Source of the DNA: Fimenecus sp052169395
Lineage (GTDB): Bacteria; Bacillota; Clostridia; Oscillospirales; Acutalibacteraceae
NCBI GenBank assembly: GCA_052169395.1
Contig: JBQNCN010000001.1
Span: forward strand, 372,001 to 436,000
Reading direction: 5' to 3'
DNA: 64,000 nucleotides
A program made the translations under genes and the position numbers. This document shows, in pieces, positions 10,501 through 16,970 of the stretch (its first letter is position 1; every line of letters begins with the position of its first letter). The notes below the pieces were generated by a model, which was not told the DNA's origin, searched no databases, and saw only the letters and a list, made by a program, of their open reading frames with translations.

Positions 10501-10910
10501 GATCATATGTAAATGTACGTTCTTGGATTGATTTATCAAACGGAAAAGATTATGGACCTAACAAAGATGAAAAAGCAGGAACAAACAACTTCTTCTTCCG
10601 TTGGCAGGCAGTTAAATTCACCAATACAAAAGGTGTTAATATTGTGGGCGTTACATATGCGAACGATATTTGGTTTATTATGGGTTATATAGACAAAGAT
10701 GGCGACGGAAAACAAAGTGAGGGTGATTTAGGCGTGGCTTATTACACAAATGATCCTACAAAATCTTGCGATGAACAAGGTGGTTGGAAAATGGTTAAAA
10801 CAACAGGACAGAAATCAAAAGACCATACTGAAGCTGCAATAATTCACGGTAAAAATAAGGTAACTCCTAAAGAAATTGCCGCAATAAATGCGCTTGCAAC
10901 GCAAAAGTAA
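4581..10910 (+). CDS. Giant prepilin-like protein (2,109 residues)
   Basis: The N-terminus is a textbook class III prepilin signal: basic MKKLFKQNKNSNK, Gly14 before the predicted cut, then FTLVEV with Glu at +5 and a hydrophobic helix to about residue 36, closest to PilV/GspI. Pilins and pseudopilins are usually 100-250 residues, so this length is extraordinary. About residues 50-830 are Asn/Asp/Tyr-rich. About residues 850-1450 are rich in Lys, Glu, Asp and Ala, with long runs that look like coiled coil. The last 650 residues are rich in Trp, Tyr and Gly, with propeller-like segments such as ASDGTLMSW. EF-hand-like loops occur near residues 256, 271, 675 (DTNNDGTIDRMDD) and 2038 (DKDGDGKQSEGD). 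The ribosome binding site is GAGGT, 25 nt after the first gene. I infer a tip adhesin on a type IV pilus-like fibre; no homologue search was possible. Confidence 0.7.
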   Translation: MKKLFKQNKNSNKGFTLVEVLVSIILLALIAIAFMPIFSTYLKNIIKAGELTKDRYHSISTIMKLVGSETNSFGYYTSTGNMKLTLNNHDKTKKISTKSAEGNGSLKRIEGHNILGDPGRPAQTLVSFKADNIETFLGIFPSTITDDFITKDIKIYSKDMQLNDPNGLNVYYTDTDGTIQKLDSKWYDVKASNSIYGGSDTYRLVVTLYGGGPISFSTSPLYFGYHDHDIEQVGGKNPGKALKVEVTAPQTIMVGDKNKDGKYYYYATSQDDNNGDGNIDIVAKEMDPLGKNPNINLKSAMNDVKWISKTSGDGLNTNKANTDSYGYFIMGGDLGQIRRFWRDENGNYFWGGDYSDSYEFDHNLGETPGSQSGKAPSDTLAVKSHNDNIASSRAAAQSAEYMQVKPYSYSYISAPYSQDGRLLKNGMPISDNGKNDLYINTMFTINALKNRDLNFYTTGNINYDMSSNVYRPSELSKTDGFGVHTVNANKINFDTDIDRKYTNAENNSQKYIRITSVDTVSVQPATLHNNNNSLNKSYNLYLGYIPAVLDIWDNGYTDDKTEQNPLSGLKKFNVNEPDQNGFRTVTPWRATLGIGTTKNFNTRAHFSYGTTIFDQTVFSPDVYIKAEKYEFYNKLKNSIQTLYDDINQKGNHKGIEIGKNDSDFEKVLKPFLNYDTNNDGTIDRMDDALDFDKSSLGLSEIYRKYHTYGYSFVPNIKGKCEVFDDVYDKAKLGHSLPNSLPRDYWGFRWEWILEYPNDECSSQFLEYKNQLDKIYQQCIEEIAKSEEGYNKYKQAIKNSQNSLKIAWTYGNTTASDYRLTGMCGPTNFDDMDSKFDTNDAQTNNTTVEALKTGEDGAARDRIKKEAENMRAEAKKKRELAAKNLKENEDFKAGKIKENDARKKAARAKALDDFERETGYRLEKYNGNFEPSANYGNSAIYNTTVKAIFELAIANAEKKHAEDMQKENDNYDELVNVKIVDDFNQACKDATEKHNKAYADADNTYANKLDENTKILNDTLSEEKDYMHYYQKKKDAYQAATNVHNQKNIEIEQKLQADIAAENERYQNAISPEGLQALLDTYNSEKSKYQANHDFYNANHEYYENLLSKIDAGVSVHSKTKTSPDENLSDEDEIKIDDAHNVDGKGKDLGLKQYFEENHKNIDVCKDEDLDDIWDHGGFFQGYAYIKTSVYTWKSCDKLEMSNENVIKEHRQAKSKWHTEKIGFKENTNACPDMKTYRDMIQNALNEIKSEYDAYEKNEQSSVKSPADFEDAKKALENEHKKILDKLQQEANDLKEQAVIEHKNANVAADNQLDADKTQAQKDKVTADENALKSKEDSKKSADEAKSKELKDAEDTKTQALAQAALNHNMAQKLINKELSDAKTAAENERKNSYDAAKKKYKDNCKKYDDEHETTQLEINAYFEKKKKEASWLIREAELLEQQADKISSGLLPETLYDKDLATKLTQGYHYGPLNEPVGQKYIQKQNNSEVSVAYMSIPGAFGNLENTSTTHNQQVTETDSTSVGQGPKWNKNYNSYQRNDVYQFNINRTTTFLDSDSITVNEGTPDQKTFSLAVGYVLSGISYKQKANNINYTTVPTIMNTGVVYIRSGDKEKSPDNKNPDRPLNFVYGTGYELQIEENTFHEFYSSNTYAMEPALMQKGGKSYNTKDSIDQFASAGYWRDILHPLYYSIFGERFTPDVQNGKSYWPYYYAPENSYITGHILYDKKINCVKWGKTWAGGHSAMWGASDGTLMSWGENYYRYMDGTHREAHANKTDQDAKYGSGAVMAEFQNWKRVHDAFNRSYPILRENSEAYYDRFKGTEYQYSTHIPISWNFASASIRKLYTIPRTWKQMCEFATKGSLYTDPLHTNASGSSSPLIENSYLDKCSLDLDRHTNKSCEDYGFVSPLNSITGIENNGMNTWVAVGTQAYHENKMGKSNDETYLDDPLNMKDSKKHYASKNNKTINNGNSMNYKGSYVNVRSWIDLSNGKDYGPNKDEKAGTNNFFFRWQAVKFTNTKGVNIVGVTYANDIWFIMGYIDKDGDGKQSEGDLGVAYYTNDPTKSCDEQGGWKMVKTTGQKSKDHTEAAIIHGKNKVTPKEIAAINALATQK

Positions 10911-10914
10911 AGTT

Positions 10915-12252
10915 ATGAAGATATTTTATAAAAACATTTTTAAGATTCCGCAATCAAAAAAAGGATTTACCCTAATAGAACTTTTGGTTGTTGTTATTCT
11001 AGTTTCTATTGTCGGCACAATGGCATCACAACTAATTAATTATATTTATAAAGATTATAAAAAAGTTGAAATGCGCTGGGAAATTCAGCAAGAAGTTCAG
11101 TATATTATGAGTATGTTTACGGGAAATACCGAAACACTTTTAACAACTACGGAATGTGCAATCTTTGACGATCCTAACGGTGACATGTTGCCGAAAGAAA
11201 ATACACAAATGGATGTCAAATATTCATACTTTTGGGCTAAACCTATAAATATGGATTCTTATAAGGCAAATCCCAACAATTATAACGAAGGATTTGAAAT
11301 TTTTTATAGGGGTCGTGGAACTACTGAAAACATTAAGCTTAATTCTGAAAGTACAAAGGTAGGTATTAAATTTAATATTTCAACAACGCTTAATCCCCTT
11401 TTAGTTGATAAAGAAAACGGCACTGTTACATTAGACTCAAATAAAGATAATCCTCAAAAATATGTTACCGGTAATTATGGAGAAAAGACTGAATATGTTA
11501 CTGATGAAAATGGAGTCTCACAAACAAAAATTGTTCTTGATCCAACAGGAGACCCTGCAAACTCTTATTCTAAAAGTACTATTGATATAACTGTTTACAG
11601 TTCATCAAAATATGCAAACTATTCACTAACATCTTCATTCCACTTAGCTAATATGGTTCTTCGTAATAATATCATTAATCATCAAGAAACAAAATTAGTT
11701 GGAGAATATAAAGATAATGTTACATATGAAGGCGTTATGAAAACCTCGGCTTTTACACAATGTGACGAGAATGGAAATCCTACAGATGATAAGGCAAAAG
11801 AAAAAAGTCTTGATTCAAAAATTTCTTTAGCCGGTTATACTGATACTGAAGCCAATAAAAAAGAGGATATTGAATCAAAAATACACAAAGATATAAATAT
11901 CAGTTATAATAAATATGGTTCAGTTATAAGATTTATTTCTATTCAATCATTTATGCAAAGTGATCGTATTCATAAACTTGAAAGTGATATACTCTCACAA
12001 GGTTCAAATTGTTTCCTTACAAATTCCATAAAAGGATCAATATTTGAAAAACCTGTTCTTAATAATTTAAGAAATTTCAGGGACAACGTTCTTTCAAACT
12101 CTTCTTTCGGCAAACTGATTATTTCAGATTATTATAATATTATCTCTCCATTTTTTAACAAAAAAATGGAAAAACATCCATTGTTTTATAAAAATCTCGG
12201 TAAGACGGTGGCTTACCCTGCCGCTGCTGTTTCAAAGCTTCTTTGCAGGTGA
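10915..12252 (+). CDS. PilW/GspJ-like prepilin
   Basis: This 445-residue protein starts at ATG 10915, four bases after the giant gene's stop. No strong ribosome binding site is visible, so translational coupling is likely. Its prepilin signal is SKKGFTLIELLVVVILVS with Glu at +5, then a long N-terminal helix (YIYKDYKKVEMRWEIQQEVQ), as in PilW/GspJ minor pilins. The rest is hydrophilic and unlike any family I recognise. It is two to three times longer than normal minor pilins. The last 60 bases are noticeably richer in G and C than their surroundings and can form small hairpins ahead of the next gene. Confidence 0.65.
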   Translation: MKIFYKNIFKIPQSKKGFTLIELLVVVILVSIVGTMASQLINYIYKDYKKVEMRWEIQQEVQYIMSMFTGNTETLLTTTECAIFDDPNGDMLPKENTQMDVKYSYFWAKPINMDSYKANPNNYNEGFEIFYRGRGTTENIKLNSESTKVGIKFNISTTLNPLLVDKENGTVTLDSNKDNPQKYVTGNYGEKTEYVTDENGVSQTKIVLDPTGDPANSYSKSTIDITVYSSSKYANYSLTSSFHLANMVLRNNIINHQETKLVGEYKDNVTYEGVMKTSAFTQCDENGNPTDDKAKEKSLDSKISLAGYTDTEANKKEDIESKIHKDINISYNKYGSVIRFISIQSFMQSDRIHKLESDILSQGSNCFLTNSIKGSIFEKPVLNNLRNFRDNVLSNSSFGKLIISDYYNIISPFFNKKMEKHPLFYKNLGKTVAYPAAAVSKLLCR

Positions 12253-12255
12253 TTT

Positions 12256-12990
12256 ATGTTTAATATTGTAAAAAACAAATTAAAAAATAACAAAGGTTTT
12301 ACAATTGTAGAATTACTAACCGTAGTTGCTCTTTTAGCAGTTCTCTTAGGTATTTCCATACCTACAACAAAAGGAATTAACAAATATCTCGCAAAACGTT
12401 CGGCAATTCGTGATATGAATATTGTGCGTGCAAATTTAGAGATGTTCAGAACAGGACATTATCCATACATGGAAAAGCCTAATTTTGTTTGGTATGCCGG
12501 CTCCTTTGAACCTGAAATTATTAAAGGAAAATATACCGGTAAAGGAACCTGGAAAGATGGAAAAATTCCTGATAACACACTTACTTTTACTCGTGCACAA
12601 AAAAATGGAAATAAACAACATATTGAGTGGAATTTACCAAAAGATAACCAGGCATATGGAAATCAATTTTTACTTTATTCTTTCGGTAGAAACGACAATC
12701 CTTCAGATACAAGAATATCAACATCATCATTCCCTAAAAATGAAAATGCAATAATAGAAAATACACAAGACCTTGTAAGAATGCCTCATAGTGATACATA
12801 TAAATATTGCATTTATCTTACATATATAAAAAAAGAAAATACTATGTCAAATGGTAAAAAAGCACAAAACGATTGCGTTGAAGTTCATTGCACAAGAGAG
12901 GATTTAGAGATAAAAACAAACGATGGCCAAAAAGCTCCTTTAATTATTTACTTCAACTCAGAATCAGGCGTAAGTGGAAAAACTCCTTAA
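12256..12990 (+). CDS. GspH/FimU-type prepilin
   Basis: This 244-residue protein has the prepilin signal NNKGFTIVELLTVVALLAV with Glu at +5, followed by ISIPTTKGINKYLAKRSAIRDMNIVRANLEMF. That layout is typical of short pilins and pseudopilins of the GspG/GspH/FimU group. AGGTGA lies just upstream, overlapping the stop of the previous gene. It closes the four-gene prepilin cluster and is followed by a terminator. No prepilin peptidase, assembly ATPase, platform protein or secretin lies in the window, so the export machinery must be elsewhere. Confidence 0.7.
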   Translation: MFNIVKNKLKNNKGFTIVELLTVVALLAVLLGISIPTTKGINKYLAKRSAIRDMNIVRANLEMFRTGHYPYMEKPNFVWYAGSFEPEIIKGKYTGKGTWKDGKIPDNTLTFTRAQKNGNKQHIEWNLPKDNQAYGNQFLLYSFGRNDNPSDTRISTSSFPKNENAIIENTQDLVRMPHSDTYKYCIYLTYIKKENTMSNGKKAQNDCVEVHCTREDLEIKTNDGQKAPLIIYFNSESGVSGKTP

Positions 12991-12991
12991 T

Positions 12992-13026
12992 AAAAAACCT
13001 TGTTGTAATTTACAACAAGGTTTTTT
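12992..13026. terminator. Bidirectional terminator
   Basis: A perfect 10-bp stem, CCTTGTTGTA (12998-13007) and its complement (13011-13020), with a three-base loop, is flanked by six A on the left and six T on the right. It can stop the prepilin cluster (+) and the converging RNA methyltransferase gene (-). Confidence 0.9.
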
Positions 13027-14134
13027 ATTTAAAATATGAATACATCTGACATTTTATCATTCCGTTATAAAGCTTTCTGCGTTTATCCGCCTTTCTACCG
13101 AAAAGCTTTTCAAAATTTTCATCAGGACTTATAATCGTATAGGATACGCCGTGTTTTTTTTCAAATACTCTGCCAAGAATTTTAATTATTCGCTCCGCCT
13201 CTTTTTTATCACCGAGCCTTTCACCATAGGGCGGATTTGTTATTACAGTACCTTTTTCTGTTTTAAGCCTGAATGAATCCACATCATTCCTTTTAAACTC
13301 TATAAACTCTGAAACATTTGCTTTTACAGCATTTTCTTTGGCTATATTTAAAGAGACATTATCTATATCGCTACCATAAGCTTTAAATGAACTTTTTTCT
13401 GATTTAAGACTCTTGGCAATTTCCTTTTCTTCAATCCAAAGATTTTCAGAAAACTGAGGAAATCTGTCAGCGGCAAAAAACCTATTAATTCCCGGATATA
13501 TATTATTTGCAAGCATTGCACCCTCAATTAAAATTGTTCCGGAACCACACATAGGATCATAAAGCGTATGGTAACCTCTTAAATGAGAAAAAGCACAAAG
13601 TGCAGCTGCTAAAGTTTCTTTGAGCGGTGCTGCATTTGCATTCTCACGATAACCTCTTTTATGAAGTCCCTGTCCGGTGGTATCAATCATTAAATAAGCT
13701 ATATTTTTTATTATTGCAAATTCTATCTGATATTTAACACCTGTTTCATCAAAAAAGTTTATATTATATGTTTGCCTAAGTCTTTCTACAATTGCTTTTT
13801 TTATTATGGACTGACAATCCGAAATTGAAAATAAATCAGAGCTTATTGTACTGCCCTTAACAGGAAAAGCATCATACTTGCCGATGAAATCCTCCCAAGC
13901 GGCGTTTTTTGTGCCATCGAAAAGTTCTGTAAACGAATGAGCCTCAAAGCTTGAAACCACAATTAAAATGCGTTCTGCAAAACGTGAGCGTACATTGGCA
14001 CGAATAAGAATTCGTTCATCCCCTTCAAAATAAACTCTACCGTTTTCAGAGCGAACATTTTCAGCTCCCATTTCTTTAAGCTCATGGGCAACAAGACTCT
14101 CAAGCCCGAATATACAAGGTGCTACATAAATCAT
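13025..14134 (-). CDS. THUMP-domain RNA methyltransferase (RlmL/YpsC type)
   Basis: This 369-residue protein has an N-terminal THUMP-like RNA-binding domain and a C-terminal SAM-dependent methyltransferase domain with DPMCGSGTILIE (SAM binding) and NPPYGERLG (the N-methyltransferase motif). The family, including E. coli RlmL and B. subtilis YpsC, makes m2G in 23S rRNA; the exact site is not predictable here. I chose ATG 14134 (MIYVAPCIFGLE) because TTGGAG lies upstream; a longer in-frame reading would run into rpmA. It follows rpmA by 52 nt, in keeping with a ribosome-maturation role. Confidence 0.9.
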   Translation of the reverse strand: MIYVAPCIFGLESLVAHELKEMGAENVRSENGRVYFEGDERILIRANVRSRFAERILIVVSSFEAHSFTELFDGTKNAAWEDFIGKYDAFPVKGSTISSDLFSISDCQSIIKKAIVERLRQTYNINFFDETGVKYQIEFAIIKNIAYLMIDTTGQGLHKRGYRENANAAPLKETLAAALCAFSHLRGYHTLYDPMCGSGTILIEGAMLANNIYPGINRFFAADRFPQFSENLWIEEKEIAKSLKSEKSSFKAYGSDIDNVSLNIAKENAVKANVSEFIEFKRNDVDSFRLKTEKGTVITNPPYGERLGDKKEAERIIKILGRVFEKKHGVSYTIISPDENFEKLFGRKADKRRKLYNGMIKCQMYSYFK

Positions 14135-14186
14135 AAAAATCTCCAAGAAATAAAAATGGGACGCATATGCGCCCCTAAAATTTAAT

Positions 14187-14471
14187 TTAAGCCTCGCTCT
14201 CGTAAACACTTACCTGTTTCTTATCACCATGATAGCGCTCAAACTTTACATTTCCGTCTACCATTGCAAAAAGTGTATCATCAGAACCCTTGCCTACATT
14301 TTTGCCGGGATGGATGTGAGTGCCACGCTGACGAACAAGAATATTACCTGCTAAAACAAATTGACCGTCGCCTCTTTTAACTCCAAGTCTTTTGCTGTTA
14401 CTGTCTCTTCCGTTTTTAGTAGATCCGCCGCCCTTTTTATGTGCGAATAACTGAATATTAATTTTAATCAT
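14187..14471 (-). CDS. rpmA: Ribosomal protein L27
   Basis: This 94-residue large-subunit protein reaches the peptidyl-transferase centre. It carries KKGGGSTKNGRDSNSKRLGVK, the family signature. Its N-terminus, MIKINIQLF before AHKKGG, is the Firmicute extension that the protease Prp must remove. The prp gene lies directly upstream and overlaps by 8 bases. AAGGAG lies eight bases before the start. Confidence 0.97.
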   Translation of the reverse strand: MIKINIQLFAHKKGGGSTKNGRDSNSKRLGVKRGDGQFVLAGNILVRQRGTHIHPGKNVGKGSDDTLFAMVDGNVKFERYHGDKKQVSVYESEA

Positions 14472-14787
14472 TGTATTTCTCCTTATTAACGCTCAAATAA
14501 GATTTATATTCTTTTGACAAATTTTTTATATGAAAACGAAAACCTTTTAAAACATCCTGTGTCTTAATTGCATTTCCCTGATTAAGACTGAATTCAAGAA
14601 ATCCGTCTTTCTCTGAAATATCAGCTTTCAAGTTCATTATCTCGGTAATTGTATTTGCAGTCATAATGGCTGCAGAGGAAACTGCCGAACAAACTATATC
14701 CTTGCCTGCCTCATCATATTCTGAATGACCCTTTACCGAAAAACCCGTAATTAAGCCGCCATTTTCAAAAAAATTAACATCAATCAT
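14464..14787 (-). CDS. prp: Ribosomal-processing cysteine protease Prp
   Basis: This 107-residue protein is the YsxB/Prp protease that cuts the N-terminal extension from L27. The catalytic pair is visible as His21 in KGHSEYDEAGKDIVC and Cys33 at its end. The length is normal. It sits between rplU and rpmA, the standard Firmicute arrangement, and its ATG shares one base with the rplU stop (TAATG), suggesting coupled translation. Confidence 0.95.
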   Translation of the reverse strand: MIDVNFFENGGLITGFSVKGHSEYDEAGKDIVCSAVSSAAIMTANTITEIMNLKADISEKDGFLEFSLNQGNAIKTQDVLKGFRFHIKNLSKEYKSYLSVNKEKYND

Positions 14788-15098
14788 TAAAGAGTGATGT
14801 CAGTAATCTCTACCTTGGTATAAGCCTGACGATGACCCTGAAGTCTTTTTTCATTTTTCTTAGGCTTATAAGTAAAGACCTTTATCTTTTTGCTTTTACC
14901 ATTCTTAAGGACTTTTGCTGAAACCTTTGCACCAGAAAGCTTAGGTGTTCCAACTTTTACCCCATCATCTGTTCCTACTAATGCAACATCATCAAATGTT
15001 ACAATTTCATTTTCTTTAGCGGCAAGCTTTTCAAGATAAATAACATCACCTTTTTCAGCCTTGAACTGCCTTCCGCATGCGTTAAATACTGCGTACAT
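14787..15098 (-). CDS. rplU: Ribosomal protein L21
   Basis: This 103-residue protein binds 23S rRNA. It starts MYAVFNACGRQFKAEKGD and ends with KVEITDI, both typical. I chose ATG 15098, with AAGGG nearby; an upstream in-frame start at 15143 would put 15 basic residues in the leader RNA. It is the first gene of rplU-prp-rpmA behind its own promoter and a structured leader. Confidence 0.96.
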   Translation of the reverse strand: MYAVFNACGRQFKAEKGDVIYLEKLAAKENEIVTFDDVALVGTDDGVKVGTPKLSGAKVSAKVLKNGKSKKIKVFTYKPKKNEKRLQGHRQAYTKVEITDITL

Positions 15099-15185
15099 AA
15101 AAACCCTTCTTTTTATATAGACTCGCTGCCGTACGGCTTTCAAAAGAAATTACAGGCACAAAAAACCTGCCGCACACAAACGGTA
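15099..15185 (-). ncRNA. L21-type leader RNA
   Basis: The 5' untranslated region between the predicted start of transcription (about 15185) and rplU can fold into a hairpin around CAGG-(N9)-CCTG and a GCCGTACGGC palindrome. Structured leaders upstream of rplU are a known Firmicute family and are thought to allow autogenous control by L21. I matched position and hairpins only, not a covariance model. Confidence 0.6.
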
Positions 15186-15191
15186 TTTTGT

Positions 15192-15220
15192 ATTTTAGCA
15201 AAAAATCACTTATATGTCAA
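15192..15220 (-). promoter_or_regulatory. rplU promoter
   Basis: TTGACA (15220-15215), a 17-bp spacer and TAAAAT (15197-15192) make a near-consensus sigma-A promoter. It begins only seven bases after the cobW stop and separates the ribosomal genes from the broken metabolic genes upstream. Confidence 0.85.
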
Positions 15221-15226
15221 TTAAAT

Positions 15227-15781
15227 TTATTCTGAAAACAATGTTTTAATCAGCTCTTTTTTCAGCTTATGTCCTATAATTACAACACGTTCATCATACA
15301 TCTCTGAACTTCCCGTTATAACATAACTCCCCTGAACCAAATCAAATTTTAAAAATTCTTTTCCCGCTTTAAAATATCCCTTTGCACGAACAATTTTTCC
15401 GCAAATTCCTGTTGTTAAAATATCAAGTACCGTACAAAGCTCACCTACATTTTTTAAGCATATTTTTTTAAAGGAAATATTTTCAAGTCTTTGTTCATCA
15501 CTTATCTTTATCTCTATAGACTGTGCTTCAATTTCTTTTTGATTATTTAAAAGTAGTTTCCAATCATCAAGTTTCCACTTTGAATAATGACAGTCAAAAA
15601 ACTTAATATTTTCTTTAATGTTAAGTGCTTTTTTTATTTCAATAAAAGCCTCAGAAGACAAATTTTCCGATTTACTTACGACTATTGTACTTGCAGCATT
15701 AATCTGATCGGAAAAATAATCTGAAAATTCTTCTTTGCTTTTTATATAATTTTCCGCATCGATTATGGTTATCGGCGGCAA
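15227..15781 (-). pseudogene. CobW-type metallochaperone, C-terminal part
   Basis: This fragment holds the end of the GTPase core (PPITIIDAENY, then STIVVSKSEN, the NKxD-like guanine-recognition region) and the C-terminal CobW domain. Alone it lacks the P-loop. Reading upstream in its own frame gives CYERIELLPPITI, which joins smoothly to the preceding fragment once the frame is shifted by one base. The apparent TTG start at 15781 is therefore internal sequence. Together the two parts would make a protein of about 300 residues, normal for CobW/YjiA. The gene ends seven bases before the rplU promoter. Confidence 0.75.
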
Positions 15782-15786
15782 AAGTT

Positions 15787-16161
15787 CTATCCTTTCATAA
15801 CATATTTTTTTAGTTGCGACAAAATATTTGAAAGTTGTGCGATTCCGCTCGGCTCCACAATTAAAAAATCAGGGTCAAGAGTATTTGCAATTGTTAAAAC
15901 AGAATTTGAAAAATCCAACTTTAATGAACAGCAAATACAGCCCTCCGAAAGCTCCCAGACCTTCATATCGGAGGAATTTTCCATTTCATTATTATTTTTT
16001 AAAAACTGTGCATCGATATCAAGCTCTGAAAATTCATTTTCAACAATAACAAACTGTCTGCCGACCGCCTTTGACATCGCTTTTATAAAACTCGTTTTAC
16101 CCGCACCCAAAAAGCCAGATATAATTAGTATTTTCATAATATTAAAAGAGAGGTCTTCCAT
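15787..16161 (-). pseudogene. CobW-type metallochaperone, N-terminal GTPase part
   Basis: This fragment carries GFLGAGKTSF (P-loop), ENEFSELDIDAQ, the metal-binding CICC motif and EPSGIA, all diagnostic of the G3E GTPase family that delivers zinc or cobalt to metalloenzymes. The frame closes at TAG 15789-15787, shortly after a run of seven A (15811-15805 on this strand). A one-base slip there (A AAA AAA T, into ATA TGT TAT) continues the family sequence. This may be a disabling deletion, an assembly error or -1 frameshifting. Two starts compete: ATG 16161, with GAGAGG upstream inside a hairpin, and ATG 16137, which begins the usual MKILIISGFLG. The gene follows a zinc dehydrogenase gene that is also broken. 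Confidence 0.75.
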
Positions 16162-16173
16162 TTAAGACCTCTC
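16148..16173 (-). terminator. Hairpin between adh and cobW
   Basis: A perfect 10-bp stem, GAGAGGTCTT (16148-16157) with its complement (16164-16173), is followed on the minus strand by TTTTAAT. It probably ends transcription of the dehydrogenase gene. Its stem also contains the only ribosome-binding-like sequence for the cobW start at 16161, so it could mask that start. Confidence 0.6.
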
Positions 16174-16184
16174 ACTTTTTCAAA

Positions 16185-16940
16185 TTAAAGAACAACAACC
16201 GGCTTAATAAGGTCACTCGGCTTTTCTTTCATAAGATTTAAAGCGTCTTCAACATGCTCAAAGCCATTAAACTTATGAGTAAGCATAGGCTTAACATCAA
16301 GTTTTCCACACTCTACAAGAGAAGCAAGCTTTTCAAGACGAAGTCTGCCGCCCGGCATAAGTCCACCTAAAATCTGCTTATGACCCATACCTACGCCCCA
16401 TTCAACTCTTGGTATATTTATATATGTGCCACTGCCTAAATAATTCACGTTACCTATCTTTCCGCCTGCTTTGAGACATTTTACAACAGGTTCAAAGGTT
16501 TCAACACCACCGCCGGCAACAATCGCCTTATCAACTCCCTTACCGCCTGTAAGCGCCATAACCTGTTCATCAATAGGACCGTCTTTATATCCTATAAAAT
16601 CAGTTGCACCATAACCTTTTGCAACATAACGGCAAATCTGTCTTGTGCCTACACAGATAATTCTGGATGCTCCACGAAGATTTGCTCCGGCAACTGCCAT
16701 AAGACCTACAGGTCCTATGCCTACAACCAAAACGGTATCGCCAAACTGAACATCAGCAAGCTCAACGCCATGAAAACCTGTTGGAACCATATCTGAAAGC
16801 ATACATGCCTCTTCAGGAGAAATAGAATCAGGAAGAAGTGCAAGGTTTGCATCCGCATCATTAACGTGGAACAATTCACCGAAAACACCATCTTTAAAGT
16901 TTGAAAATTTCCACCCTGCAAGCATTCCGCCCGAATGCAT
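16185..16940 (-). pseudogene. Zinc-dependent secondary alcohol dehydrogenase, C-terminal part
   Basis: This fragment carries HSGGMLAGWKFSN, GVFGELFHVNDADANLA, the Rossmann glycine motif (VVGIGPVGLMAVAG) and PSDLIKPVVVL at the end. These match the NADP-dependent secondary alcohol dehydrogenases known from Thermoanaerobacter and solventogenic Clostridium. Translation in the same frame continues upstream past 16940 as SSLEAQAGYP to a TAG at 16973-16971, so the true reading frame is joined to the next fragment. The ATG at 16940 has no good ribosome binding site and would give a protein without the first part of the catalytic domain. Confidence 0.85.
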
Positions 16941-16970
16941 AGGATATCCAGCCTGAGCCTCAAGAGAACT

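Noticed and set aside
4581..10910. Dockerin or cellulosome protein
   Set aside because: Only isolated EF-hand-like loops occur; there is no paired dockerin repeat, linker or catalytic glycoside hydrolase domain.
2642..12990. Tad/Flp pilus locus
   Set aside because: The signals are GFTLxE class III with Glu at +5, not Flp-type, and no tad genes are present.
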